A stretch of 22,217 bases of DNA from Pseudolabrys sp. Its GTDB lineage: Bacteria > Pseudomonadota > Alphaproteobacteria > Rhizobiales > Xanthobacteraceae. Each line of letters opens with the position of its first letter. Positions within the stretch are counted from its first letter, which is position 1. Positions 7,942 through 15,340 of this stretch are shown one piece after another. The DNA is taken from positions 1 to 22,217 of the forward strand of contig JAFAQJ010000202.1 in NCBI GenBank assembly GCA_019246455.1, in the 5' to 3' direction. A program made the translations under genes and the position numbers. The notes under the pieces are model-generated. The model had not been told where the DNA came from, did not search any database, and saw nothing but the letters and a program-made list of their open reading frames with translations.

Positions 7942-9006
7942 ATGAGCCGGCTGGTCCTTCCCGACAAACCGCGCATCCTCGTCATCACGCTGCGGCGGAT
8001 CGGCGACGCGCTGTTGACGACGCCGCTGATACGCAGCCTGCGGCGCGCCTTCCCGCAGGCGACGACCGACGTCCTCGTCTACGATGGGATTGGTCGCATC
8101 CTATCCGGCAATCCCGACATCAATAACCTCATCACGATGCCGCAACGCCCTAGCCCCGGCGAAACGCTGGCGCTGGCACGGCGGCTGTTCAGGCAATACG
8201 ACTTGGCGATCTCGACCCAATCAGGCGATCGCCCAACATTCTTCGCCATCATGGCCGGACGGCGCAGTGTATCCATCGTCGAGGCCGGCGGCCTGAAGGG
8301 CATGATCAAGAAATTTCTGCTGACGCGCAGCGCGCCTTACGATGACACGATCTATCGCGTCGAACAGATGCTTCGGCTCGCCGATGCGCTCGGACTACCC
8401 CGAGTGCCCGAGGTCGTCGCACCGGTAGCCGGCGCGCAAAGCATCGTCGCGCGCGGCGAGCGCTACGCCGTCATCCACGCCGCGCCGATGTACCGCTACA
8501 AGGAATGGACAGCCGAAGGTTGGCGCGCACTCGCGGTCGGCCTCACGCAACGCGGGCTGAAAATCGTGGCGATCGCAGGGCCGGGCGACGCGGAACGCAA
8601 ATACCTCGACGGCGTCTGGCACGGCACTATACCGATTCATCAACTCGATTGGCCGCAGAACACCGCGCTACTCGAAAGCGCGGCGCTCTACGTCGGGCCC
8701 GACACCTCGGTGACACATCTCGCCGCCGCGACCGGTTGCCCGACCGTCGCGCTGTTTGGCCCGACCGATCCGCAGCTGTGGGGGCCGTGGCCCAAGGGCG
8801 GGATCACTATGCCGTGGAAGGCGCGCGGCACGATCCAGAACCGCGGCAATGTCTGGCTCGTGCAGAATCCCTTGCCCTGTCTGCCCTGCCAGTATGAAGG
8901 CTGTGACCGCCACGTCGGCAGCCACAGCCAGTGCCTCGACGAGTTGCAAGCGCAGTACGTGCTCGCGGCGGCCGATCAGGCATTGGCGTCGCGCCGCGCG
9001 GCTTGA
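7942..9006 (+). CDS. Glycosyltransferase family 9 (heptosyltransferase-like) protein
   Basis: GT9 enzymes such as WaaC, WaaF and WaaQ add heptose to the lipopolysaccharide inner core from ADP-heptose on the inner face of the cytoplasmic membrane. The 354-residue product is of normal length. It starts ILVITLRRIGDALLTTPLIR, the typical N-terminal GT9 segment, and has VGPDTSVTHLAAATGCPTVALFGPTDP in its C-terminal Rossmann half. The C-terminus has four cysteines (C313, C316, C321, C331) in a pattern often seen in this family. No other LPS gene is nearby, so the precise acceptor is unknown. It follows the HIT gene after nine bases, with no strong ribosome binding site. Confidence 0.9.
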   Translation: MSRLVLPDKPRILVITLRRIGDALLTTPLIRSLRRAFPQATTDVLVYDGIGRILSGNPDINNLITMPQRPSPGETLALARRLFRQYDLAISTQSGDRPTFFAIMAGRRSVSIVEAGGLKGMIKKFLLTRSAPYDDTIYRVEQMLRLADALGLPRVPEVVAPVAGAQSIVARGERYAVIHAAPMYRYKEWTAEGWRALAVGLTQRGLKIVAIAGPGDAERKYLDGVWHGTIPIHQLDWPQNTALLESAALYVGPDTSVTHLAAATGCPTVALFGPTDPQLWGPWPKGGITMPWKARGTIQNRGNVWLVQNPLPCLPCQYEGCDRHVGSHSQCLDELQAQYVLAAADQALASRRAA

Positions 9007-9058
9007 CCTCTATCGCCCGGAGTTTCACGCTGCGCCGCCCGCATTGACGAGGACTGCC

Positions 9059-9901
9059 ATGACGTTCCGCGTTGCCGTCGTCCAGCCGATCACCAATCCG
9101 ATCGTCGAAGAAGAAAAAAATGTGCCGGACGCCGTCGCGTTCGTCGGCCGCGCGGCAACGGAAGGCGCGCATTTCGTCTGCTTCCCGGAGACCTATCCGG
9201 GGCCGTGGCGGATGCCGGCGAAGTTCGATCCGACCCAGGCGATGGCCGACGCCGCCAAGAAACACAAAATTCACGTCGTCTACGGCACGCTCGAGCCGAT
9301 CAGCCACAACGAACAGACCGCCTACAACCTCATCAACATGGCCTACCCTGACGGGCACACGGTGAAATATCGCCGCACCCATCCGAACGGGCCGTGGATC
9401 TATACCGGCGGCGAATGGTGGGAATTCCAATACGTCGCCGGCAACGAATTCGGCGTGTTCGATACCGAGCACGGCAAAGTCGGGCTCGCGATGTGCAGCG
9501 AGGTCTATATGCCGGAAGTCGCGCGGGCGCTGTCGCTCCGCGGCGCCGAAATCATCTTCATGCCGGCCGGAACCGACAAGCGGAAGCTGTGGGCGACTTG
9601 GCGGCATCTGATCTGGGCGCGCGCCATCGAGAATCTCGCCGTCGTCGTCACCACGCAGAACATGTTCAATCATCGGGAACGCGGCCTGGCGATGGTCGCG
9701 GCGCCGGAAGAAGTGATGTGCGAGAGCACCGCGGCCGGCATGTTCGTCGTGGACGTTAGCCTCGATCGGCTGCGCGAGATGCGCAATTCGAAGGATGAAG
9801 TCGGCTCCGCGCGCGACTTTAGCGCCAAGCAGGGGGTGCTCGGCGAGCAGTGGCAGCGGCCCGATCTGCACGACAAGATTTTCCCGAAGGCGTCGCACTA
9901 G
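9059..9901 (+). CDS. Nitrilase/carbon-nitrogen hydrolase superfamily protein
   Basis: The nitrilase superfamily hydrolyses nitriles, amides or carbamoyl compounds with a Glu-Lys-Cys triad. The 280-residue product shows the catalytic Glu44 in CFPETYPG and the nucleophile Cys146 in MCSEVYMPE. At the usual catalytic lysine position (the Y-R-K-x-H context) it has Arg106, in YRRTHPNG. The remainder fits the fold: an alpha-beta-beta-alpha start RVAVVQPITNP, RGAEIIFMPAGT and WARAIENLAVVVTTQN. GAGGA at 9049-9053 lies five bases before ATG 9059, fixing the start. Substrate unknown; a hydrolase of a short amide or nitrile is plausible if Arg is tolerated, otherwise a non-catalytic or altered member. 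Confidence 0.88.
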   Translation: MTFRVAVVQPITNPIVEEEKNVPDAVAFVGRAATEGAHFVCFPETYPGPWRMPAKFDPTQAMADAAKKHKIHVVYGTLEPISHNEQTAYNLINMAYPDGHTVKYRRTHPNGPWIYTGGEWWEFQYVAGNEFGVFDTEHGKVGLAMCSEVYMPEVARALSLRGAEIIFMPAGTDKRKLWATWRHLIWARAIENLAVVVTTQNMFNHRERGLAMVAAPEEVMCESTAAGMFVVDVSLDRLREMRNSKDEVGSARDFSAKQGVLGEQWQRPDLHDKIFPKASH

Positions 9902-9974
9902 CCGCGAACCGTACGTAAAATCAGGCTTGGCGCGCATTGCGGGAACGCGGCTCGCATGCGACTTTCGCCTCGCA

Positions 9975-10934
9975 ATGTCCCCGCGTCTCGATCTCGGGCC
10001 CAAACCCCGCCTCGGTTATGCCGATAGTCCGCTTGATCGGGCGGCAGACCGCCGTCTCAAGGGCGATGATGTCGCGGCGCTCGCCGCGCGTGCCGACGCC
10101 GGGGCTTATGTCGTCGGCGGCGAGATGATCGTGGCCAAGGCGACGCCCTCGGGCGGCGCAGCGAACAATCCGCTATTCACGTTCGACGAAGCGAAACAAC
10201 TCGGCGCGCCGGCCGAAATCATCTTCCTTGGCCTGCTCAAGGGCGCCGGCCGCTTCGGCATCGGCATCGATCCGAAGGCGGTCGAGGCGGTGAAAACGCG
10301 CAGCGATCTCCTCGTTACCGACCTGCGATCGATCGCGGTGCAAGGGCTCGTCGCCGCCGACCATCTGCCGCCGATCGCCGAGGCCAAAGCCATGCTGCAT
10401 TGGCACGCCCGCCACCGCTTTTGTGCAAATTGCGGAACGGCGACAGCGCCCAAGGATTGCGGCTGGAAACGCGTCTGCCCGAACTGCAAGGCTGAGCACT
10501 TCCCGCGCACCGATCCCGTGGTGATCATGCTGGCGGTCGACGGCGACAAATGCGTGCTCGGTCGCTCGCCCCGCTTCGTGCCGTCCATGTGGTCGTGCCT
10601 CGCCGGTTTCATCGAACCAGGCGAAAGTTTCGAAGATGCAGTGCGCCGGGAAACCCGTGAAGAAGCCGGCATTGTCTGCGGGCGCGTCAAATATTTCGCC
10701 TCGCAGCCCTGGCCGTTCCCGATGTCGCTGATGATCGGCTGCTATGCCGAAGCGAAGTCGCGCGACGTCGTGATCGACCGCGACGAGCTCGAGGATGCGC
10801 GCTGGTTTTCGCGCGACGAGATTGCCTCGATGCTGCTGCGCAAACATCCGCAGGGCCTCACCTGCCCGCCTCCGGTCGCAATCGCCCACCACATCATCCG
10901 CGGCTGGGTCGAAGACGGCGTGTCCTTTGGCTGA
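9975..10934 (+). CDS. nudC: NADH pyrophosphatase NudC (Nudix hydrolase)
   Basis: NudC cleaves NAD(H) to NMN(H) and AMP and in E. coli removes NAD caps from RNA. The 319-residue product has, in order, an N-terminal domain (1-145), a zinc ribbon with Cys150, Cys153, Cys168 and Cys171, a complete Nudix box at 211-233 (G-x5-E-x7-R-E-x2-E-E-x-G-I) and the NudC signature SQPWPFP (243-249). All catalytic glutamates are present. ATG 9975 gives a sensible N-terminus (MSPRLDLGPKPRLGY) but has no obvious ribosome binding site. The following PfkB gene overlaps its 3' end by eight bases, suggesting co-translation. Confidence 0.95.
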   Translation: MSPRLDLGPKPRLGYADSPLDRAADRRLKGDDVAALAARADAGAYVVGGEMIVAKATPSGGAANNPLFTFDEAKQLGAPAEIIFLGLLKGAGRFGIGIDPKAVEAVKTRSDLLVTDLRSIAVQGLVAADHLPPIAEAKAMLHWHARHRFCANCGTATAPKDCGWKRVCPNCKAEHFPRTDPVVIMLAVDGDKCVLGRSPRFVPSMWSCLAGFIEPGESFEDAVRRETREEAGIVCGRVKYFASQPWPFPMSLMIGCYAEAKSRDVVIDRDELEDARWFSRDEIASMLLRKHPQGLTCPPPVAIAHHIIRGWVEDGVSFG

Positions 10935-11850
10935 CGGCAAGACACCGGACATCCTGTGTGCCGGGATCGGCGTTCAGGACATCGTGATGCGGGTCGAGCA
11001 TTTCCCCGACCCGGGCAGCAAGATCTATGCATCGGACTATGCCGTCACCGGCGGCGGCTGCGCGGCGAATGCCGCCGTCACGGTCGCACGCATCTGTGGC
11101 CACGCGCGCTATGCCGGGCCGCTCGGCGACAACAAGGACGACGCCAGCCACGCTATCGTCGCGGGGCTCGAGAAAGAAAACGTGGATTGTAGCGGCGTGC
11201 TGCGCGTGCCGGACGGTACTGCTTCGGTGTCGCTCATTCTGCTCGACACGCATGGCGAGAAGATCATCGCGACAAGGCGCGGCCACGGGTTGCACGAGGT
11301 CACTCCGCCAGACGCTGTGGCGTTGATTCGCGACATCGACGCGCTTTTGGTCGACAACCGCTTCCCGGTTTTCGTGACGCCGCTCTGCGCGGCGGCCAAA
11401 GCGCGCGGCATTCCCGTCGTCATCGACCTCGATCAGGCAACCACAGCGGACCATGACCTCCTCAAGGTCGGCACCCATGTGATCGCATCCGCCGAAGGGC
11501 TGCGGGGCACGTTCCAGACGCAGGACATCAAGGTAGCGCTGCCGCGCCTCGCGGCGCAGCTTTCCGGCTTCGTCGCGGTCACCGACGGCCCGAACGGCAT
11601 CTATTTCATGAAGGGCGGCGACGTGCGCCACATGCCCGCGTTCGAGGTGGACGCGGTCGACACCTTGGGCGCCGGCGACGCGTTCCACGGCGCGTTCACC
11701 CTGGCGCTCGCTGAAAAAGGCGATGAGATTCGGGCGATGCGCTTTGCTGCCGCGGCAGCCGCGATCAAATGCACGCGTTTCGGCGGGCTGACCGGCGCGC
11801 CGACCCGCGCGGAAATCTTGGAATTTATCGGCCAGCGCGCCGCGCGCTGA
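10927..11850 (+). CDS. PfkB-family sugar/nucleoside kinase
   Basis: PfkB (ribokinase) family enzymes phosphorylate sugars, nucleosides or related small molecules using ATP. The 307-residue product starts with an ILCAGIGVQDIVMRVEHFP strand, has the substrate-binding signature TGGGCAANAA (41-50) and the ATP-binding, catalytic signature DTLGAGDAFHGAF (245-257, with Asp251 as catalytic base). No ATG or GTG in frame precedes the conserved first beta strand; TTG 10927 (reading M-ADGKTPDILCAG) is the only good start and overlaps nudC by eight bases. A GTG/ATG start at about 10983-10986 would remove that strand. Adjacency to nudC hints at nucleotide or NAD-related metabolism, but substrate is unresolved. 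Confidence 0.88.
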   Translation: MADGKTPDILCAGIGVQDIVMRVEHFPDPGSKIYASDYAVTGGGCAANAAVTVARICGHARYAGPLGDNKDDASHAIVAGLEKENVDCSGVLRVPDGTASVSLILLDTHGEKIIATRRGHGLHEVTPPDAVALIRDIDALLVDNRFPVFVTPLCAAAKARGIPVVIDLDQATTADHDLLKVGTHVIASAEGLRGTFQTQDIKVALPRLAAQLSGFVAVTDGPNGIYFMKGGDVRHMPAFEVDAVDTLGAGDAFHGAFTLALAEKGDEIRAMRFAAAAAAIKCTRFGGLTGAPTRAEILEFIGQRAAR

Positions 11851-11859
11851 CTACTTTTT
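11833..11859 (+). terminator. Candidate intrinsic terminator of the pfkB-family gene
   Basis: A 7-bp perfect stem CAGCGCG-CCG-CGCGCTG (11833-11849) overlaps the last codons and stop of the kinase gene. Five T residues (11855-11859) follow after a five-base gap (ACTAC). The gap is longer than ideal, so it is a moderate candidate. The T-run doubles as the Lys-Lys end of the convergent small gene. Confidence 0.4.
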
Positions 11860-12006
11860 GGCGGACGGGCACGGCGCGCCACAGGGCGCGCAGGCGCCGG
11901 CGAAATCCTCCGGCGACACCGCGCGGCCCGAGGACGGGCTCATCAGATGGCTGGTGACGATGACGACCAGCGCGACCAGCGTGACGGCGATGTAGGTCTT
12001 TCTCAT
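11851..12006 (-). CDS. 51-residue membrane-anchored Cys-rich protein, downstream of YeeE transporter
   Basis: The minus strand from ATG 12006 to TAG 11853-11851 encodes 51 residues beginning MRKTYIAVTLVALVVIVTSH. One hydrophobic segment (about 5-22) after a positively charged N-terminus predicts a signal anchor or uncleaved signal peptide with the C-terminus in the periplasm. The tail ACAPCGAPCPSAKK holds three cysteines spaced C-x2-C-x3-C and ends with two lysines. The ATG lies three bases after the stop of the YeeE/YedE gene, so it is very probably translated from the same mRNA after the rhodanese and transporter. I do not recognise a family. A role as a thiol partner of the sulfur transporter or rhodanese is inference. 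No strong ribosome binding site is seen. Confidence 0.7.
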   Translation of the reverse strand: MRKTYIAVTLVALVVIVTSHLMSPSSGRAVSPEDFAGACAPCGAPCPSAKK

Positions 12007-12009
12007 GCG

Positions 12010-13155
12010 TTAGTCCCGCGACAGACCGAACAGCGGGCGCAGGCGAATACCGATGAAGCTGCCGGCAAGCGCCATCACAAACCAGATCCAGCCGTGCAGC
12101 GAGCCTGACGCCACGCCGCCAATGAAAGCGCCAATGTTGCAGCCAAAGCCGATGCGCGCGCCCCAGCCGCAGATCAAGCCGCCGACAGCAGCTGCAACCA
12201 GCGAACCGAATGGTGGCCATGCGGTACGCGCAAACGGCTTAGTCGCGGCGGCCGCGGCCATCGCGCCGAGCAGCATGCCGAAATCGGTCAGGCTTGACGT
12301 GTCGGACAGCACCGACTGCTTCAGCGCGAGTTTCGGCCCGTCCCAATTCCAGAATTCGGCGTGCGACAGATCGAAACCGAGGAACGTCGCAATCTTGGCT
12401 CCCCATACGGTATAGCCGAACGTCACGCTCCAAGGGTGTCCACCAGCGAGGAACACAAACGCGCAGAGCGCGCCAATGATCAGGCCGCCGACGATATACG
12501 TCCGATTGGGTGTGAAATTTGCGCCGCGTTTCTTGGCGATAGAGACGATGATGGCGGAAGCAACAGCAAGGCTCGCGAGCGTCACCAGCAGCCCGCCCCA
12601 CGGCCCGAAATAGCTCGACGCCAGCACCGGATCGATGCCGCCGAGCCGCAGGAAAGCCGGCAGCGACAGCGAACCGAACACGCTACCGATCACGAAAAAC
12701 GCCAGGGTCACCAGCATACGGCCGGAGCCACCCCCCGCGGTGTAAAGCGTGCCGGAACCGCAGCCATTGGCAAGTTGCATGCCGAGCCCGAACGCGAAGG
12801 CGCCGATCAGCAGCGACGGCCCAATCGGCGCGATGGCCCCGCCGTAACGGCCACCCATCGCGGCGACCGGAACGATCAGCAGCGCGGCGATGGCAATGAC
12901 AATGAAGCCGCCGAGCAGGCCACCGGCTTCGCCTTTGTTGAGGAAGCGCCGCCAGGAAGCGGTGTAGCTGAATTCGGCTTTGAGGAAGGCGGCGCCGAGC
13001 CCGAACCCGCCGAGGATCAGCGCCGCCGAAGCCGGCTGACCGTCGAGCAGGACGAGCGCGATCAGCACGGCGCTGATGCCGATCGAGAGCGCGAGGAAGA
13101 GCGGATCGAATCGCGCCGGACGAATATCCGGCGCGGAAAGCGTTGCAGTCGTCAT
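12010..13155 (-). CDS. YeeE/YedE-family (TsuA-like) sulfur compound transporter
   Basis: YeeE/YedE proteins are inner-membrane channels for sulfur compounds; the characterised member TsuA takes up thiosulfate via conserved cysteines. The 381-residue product has many hydrophobic segments and two family motifs, NGCGSGT (130-136, Cys132) and GCNIGAF (338-344, Cys339), plus Cys231 and Cys329. The two halves look like an internal duplication (LANGCGSGTLYTAG versus RIGFGCNIGAFIGG). It is encoded 37 bases after the rhodanese gene and three bases before the 51-residue Cys-rich protein. The cluster suggests uptake or export of thiosulfate or a related reduced sulfur species. No TusA-like (TsuB) gene is present in the window. 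Confidence 0.9.
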   Translation of the reverse strand: MTTATLSAPDIRPARFDPLFLALSIGISAVLIALVLLDGQPASAALILGGFGLGAAFLKAEFSYTASWRRFLNKGEAGGLLGGFIVIAIAALLIVPVAAMGGRYGGAIAPIGPSLLIGAFAFGLGMQLANGCGSGTLYTAGGGSGRMLVTLAFFVIGSVFGSLSLPAFLRLGGIDPVLASSYFGPWGGLLVTLASLAVASAIIVSIAKKRGANFTPNRTYIVGGLIIGALCAFVFLAGGHPWSVTFGYTVWGAKIATFLGFDLSHAEFWNWDGPKLALKQSVLSDTSSLTDFGMLLGAMAAAAATKPFARTAWPPFGSLVAAAVGGLICGWGARIGFGCNIGAFIGGVASGSLHGWIWFVMALAGSFIGIRLRPLFGLSRD

Positions 13156-13192
13156 GATGGAGCCAAATCCGTCATACGACGGAGATAGCGCG

Positions 13193-14176
13193 TTACGAGC
13201 CGAGCCCCAAGCTCTTCTTGAGGTCGTCCCACTTGGTGCGGGAGGACTCGACCGGCCGGCGCGGATTGGCTGACCATTCGGTCATTGAGCCATCGTAAAG
13301 CTTGACCCGCTGACGACCGAGCACTTCATGCAACACGAACCAGTCGGTTGCAGCCCAATGACCGGTGTTGCAGTAGGCAACCGCGGGCCCCGCTGGTAAC
13401 GCTGCGCTGAGCGCCGCGACCTCAGCCTTCGGTTTCAGCACGTTGTTCTGCGCATCGTAATACTTCGCGCTGTCGAGGCTGATCGCGTTCGGAATGTGGC
13501 CGTAAGCCTGCACGGTTGGCGCACGTTCCTTGCCCTCGAAGAACGACGGCGGACGAGCATCGATCAACGTCGCGCCACCCTTCTCCTCGACCTGCTTGAC
13601 CTCGTCGATCTCGGCGAGCGGGCTCTTGTCGATCGACGCCGTGAAGATCTTGGGCGACGGTTCAACCTTGCCGCTATCGAGCGGCAGGCCGGCCTTCTTC
13701 CAGGTCGCGACCCCGCCATTGAGAATCGAAACGTCTTTGAGGCCGGCGACCTTGAGCGTCCAATAGACGCGCGCCGCCGAGCCGAAGTCCGTGAAGCTGA
13801 CGCCGGCCGGCACCACGACGACATGAGTGTCTTCGTCGATGCCGAGATCGCCGATTAACTTCTCAAGTTGCGCGGTGCTCGGCAACATGAACGGCACGTC
13901 ATTGCGCGTCACGCGCCAGCCGTCCTTGTCGTAGTCCGAATGAACCGATCCGGGGATGTGCGCCTCTTCGTAGGCCTTGGTGCCGCCACCGTCGATCGCT
14001 GAGCGCACATCGAGCACGACGACATTGGCGTCGGCGCGATGGTCCTTGAGCCAATCGGGTGCAACCAGCGGATCGGCGGCATAAGCCGGCACAGCAATGG
14101 CGGCCGCCAGGGCAAAGGGGGCAACAAGGCGGCGCAACGAACCTAACAGCAAAGAAAATGCGGGCATGGGCGTCAT
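13193..14176 (-). CDS. Periplasmic tandem-domain rhodanese (sulfurtransferase)
   Basis: Rhodaneses transfer a sulfane sulfur through a cysteine persulfide. The 327-residue product begins with a signal peptide (hydrophobic core about 18-32, cleavage near AYA-AD at 33-34), placing it in the periplasm. Two rhodanese domains follow. The C-terminal one carries the active Cys269 in AYCNTGHWAA. The N-terminal domain has VVVPAGVSFTDFG where the loop would be, so it lacks the cysteine and is probably inactive, as usual in tandem rhodaneses. ATG 14176 is chosen for GGAAG five bases upstream; ATG 14209 would put 11 extra residues before it. It heads the operon with the YeeE transporter and is divergent from the Lrp-type regulator. 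Confidence 0.92.
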   Translation of the reverse strand: MTPMPAFSLLLGSLRRLVAPFALAAAIAVPAYAADPLVAPDWLKDHRADANVVVLDVRSAIDGGGTKAYEEAHIPGSVHSDYDKDGWRVTRNDVPFMLPSTAQLEKLIGDLGIDEDTHVVVVPAGVSFTDFGSAARVYWTLKVAGLKDVSILNGGVATWKKAGLPLDSGKVEPSPKIFTASIDKSPLAEIDEVKQVEEKGGATLIDARPPSFFEGKERAPTVQAYGHIPNAISLDSAKYYDAQNNVLKPKAEVAALSAALPAGPAVAYCNTGHWAATDWFVLHEVLGRQRVKLYDGSMTEWSANPRRPVESSRTKWDDLKKSLGLGS

Positions 14177-14222
14177 CGGGGCTTCCAAACCGGTCAGGGA
14201 GGCCGGCACCAGATTATGCTTG

Positions 14223-14316
14223 AAATAGAATACTTTTCTCTATATTCACAGATGGTATAGCCAGAAAGAAACTTTGTTCTATACGCTGCGTAAACAGCGC
14301 TATCTTTATTCTATTT
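14223..14316. promoter_or_regulatory. Candidate Lrp/AsnC operator region with a 10-bp inverted repeat
   Basis: The 157-base gap between the divergent rhodanese and Lrp/AsnC genes is strikingly AT-rich for this genome. AAATAGAATA (14223-14232) and its exact inverse TATTCTATTT (14307-14316) are separated by 74 bases. Related half-sites lie between them (TATATTC at 14241-14247 and TTCTATA at 14277-14283), as does a small palindrome CGCTG-N6-CAGCG (14284-14299). Multiple phased AT-rich half-sites are typical for Lrp-family regulators, so this is likely where the adjacent regulator acts on both genes. The promoters themselves could not be assigned. Confidence 0.5.
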
Positions 14317-14333
14317 TCGAAGGCGACGGCAGC

Positions 14334-14792
14334 ATGGATGCTATCGACCGAAAGATCCTCGCGGTGGTGCAGGACGACGCCTCGTTGTCCGTCGCCGAAA
14401 TCGGCCAGCGCGTCGGCCTCTCCTCGACGCCATGCTGGAAACGGCTGCAGCGCCTCGAGGCCGACGGTGTCATCACCCGCCGCGTCGCCATCATCGAGCC
14501 GGAGAAGATCGGGCTCGGCGTCACGGTGTTTGTTTCGATCGAGACCGGCGATCATTCGCAAGAATGGCTCGCGAAATTTGCCGATGTCGTGAAGGCGATG
14601 CCCGAAGTCATGGAGTTCTACCGGATGGCAGGCGACGTCGACTACATGCTGCGCGTCGTCGTCACGGATATCGCGGGGTACGACGCGTTCTACAAGAAGC
14701 TGATCGGAACCGTGCCGCTGAAAAACGTGACGTCGCGTTTCGCGATGGAGCGCATCAAATCAACGACGGCGCTGCCGATTCCGAAAAATTAG
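14334..14792 (+). CDS. Lrp/AsnC-family transcriptional regulator
   Basis: Lrp/AsnC proteins are DNA-binding regulators that sense amino acids or related compounds through a C-terminal RAM domain. The 152-residue product (from ATG 14334, with GAAGG at 14319-14323) has the full family layout: an N-terminal helix MDAIDRKILAVVQDDASLSV, a helix-turn-helix (AEIGQRVGLSSTPCWKRLQRL, 21-41) and a RAM domain with RMAGDVDYMLRVVV (97-110). ORF extension upstream to 14274 would add 20 residues lying in the operator region and is unlikely. It is divergent from the rhodanese-YeeE genes and probably controls them. Known cysteine-responsive relatives (DecR/CyuR) make a sulfur amino acid signal plausible, as inference. 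Confidence 0.93.
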   Translation: MDAIDRKILAVVQDDASLSVAEIGQRVGLSSTPCWKRLQRLEADGVITRRVAIIEPEKIGLGVTVFVSIETGDHSQEWLAKFADVVKAMPEVMEFYRMAGDVDYMLRVVVTDIAGYDAFYKKLIGTVPLKNVTSRFAMERIKSTTALPIPKN

Positions 14793-15340
14793 GTGTGGGT
14801 GACGGTCGTGGACTGACGCGGCGTCATGTACATCTGATCCGACAAAGTCAGCGTGCCGGAAATGTAGTAGCCGATCGTCGGCTTATATCCGTACGAGACT
14901 TCGCTAAAGATCAGCGACGTGTTCGGCACCGCGAGTGCCGACGGCACCGTTACCGTCGAACCGACGGTCCGTGCCGTGCCGTTCTTAGTATCGCTCCACT
15001 TCACCGTGACCTTGCCGGTCGAGTCGACCGTGAGACATGACACCGTGATTTTCAGCGGCGTCGTCGAGTACGGCGCCATAATCGTCGACGCAGCGTTGAA
15101 GAAGTTCGTCATGTCGGAGGCGCTGACGGTTGTATTCTGCGCGACCAGGTTCGACATCGCGCCGGCCGTGATGGTGACCTTACGGTCGATGCCGATGCCC
15201 TGCGAAATTTCGACGCCGCCAAGATAGAGACTGATCATCAGCGGCGCGAGCAACGAGAACTCGATCGCGGACACACCGCGGCGATCCTGGAAAAAACGCG
15301 CGGCGCACGACCGAACGGAGTTGAGGACAGGACGCAACAT
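14789..15340 (-). CDS. TadE/TadG-like pilus minor protein (second of pair)
   Basis: TadE-like proteins are minor pilins of Tad (Flp) secretion systems, processed by the prepilin peptidase and needed for pilus assembly. The 183-residue product from ATG 15340 has the TadE motif RRGVSAIEFSLLAPLMISLY (about 22-41) with the Glu five residues into the hydrophobic segment, then a secreted Thr/Ser/Val-rich domain. An upstream in-frame ATG at 15442 would overlap the neighbouring gene; the TGATG overlap (one shared base) with that gene's stop at 15340-15342 supports 15340. Its stop codon overlaps the convergent Lrp gene by four bases. Confidence 0.87.
   Translation of the reverse strand: MLRPVLNSVRSCAARFFQDRRGVSAIEFSLLAPLMISLYLGGVEISQGIGIDRKVTITAGAMSNLVAQNTTVSASDMTNFFNAASTIMAPYSTTPLKITVSCLTVDSTGKVTVKWSDTKNGTARTVGSTVTVPSALAVPNTSLIFSEVSYGYKPTIGYYISGTLTLSDQMYMTPRQSTTVTHT

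Noticed and set aside
8807..10003. 398-residue minus-strand ORF across the nitrilase gene
   Set aside because: Composition is Arg/His/Asp-rich with no domain, and the opposite strand has a conserved enzyme with a good ribosome binding site.
12361..13188. 275-residue plus-strand ORF opposite the YeeE gene
   Set aside because: Strongly charged, repetitive Arg/Glu/Gln composition typical of a shadow of a hydrophobic membrane protein.
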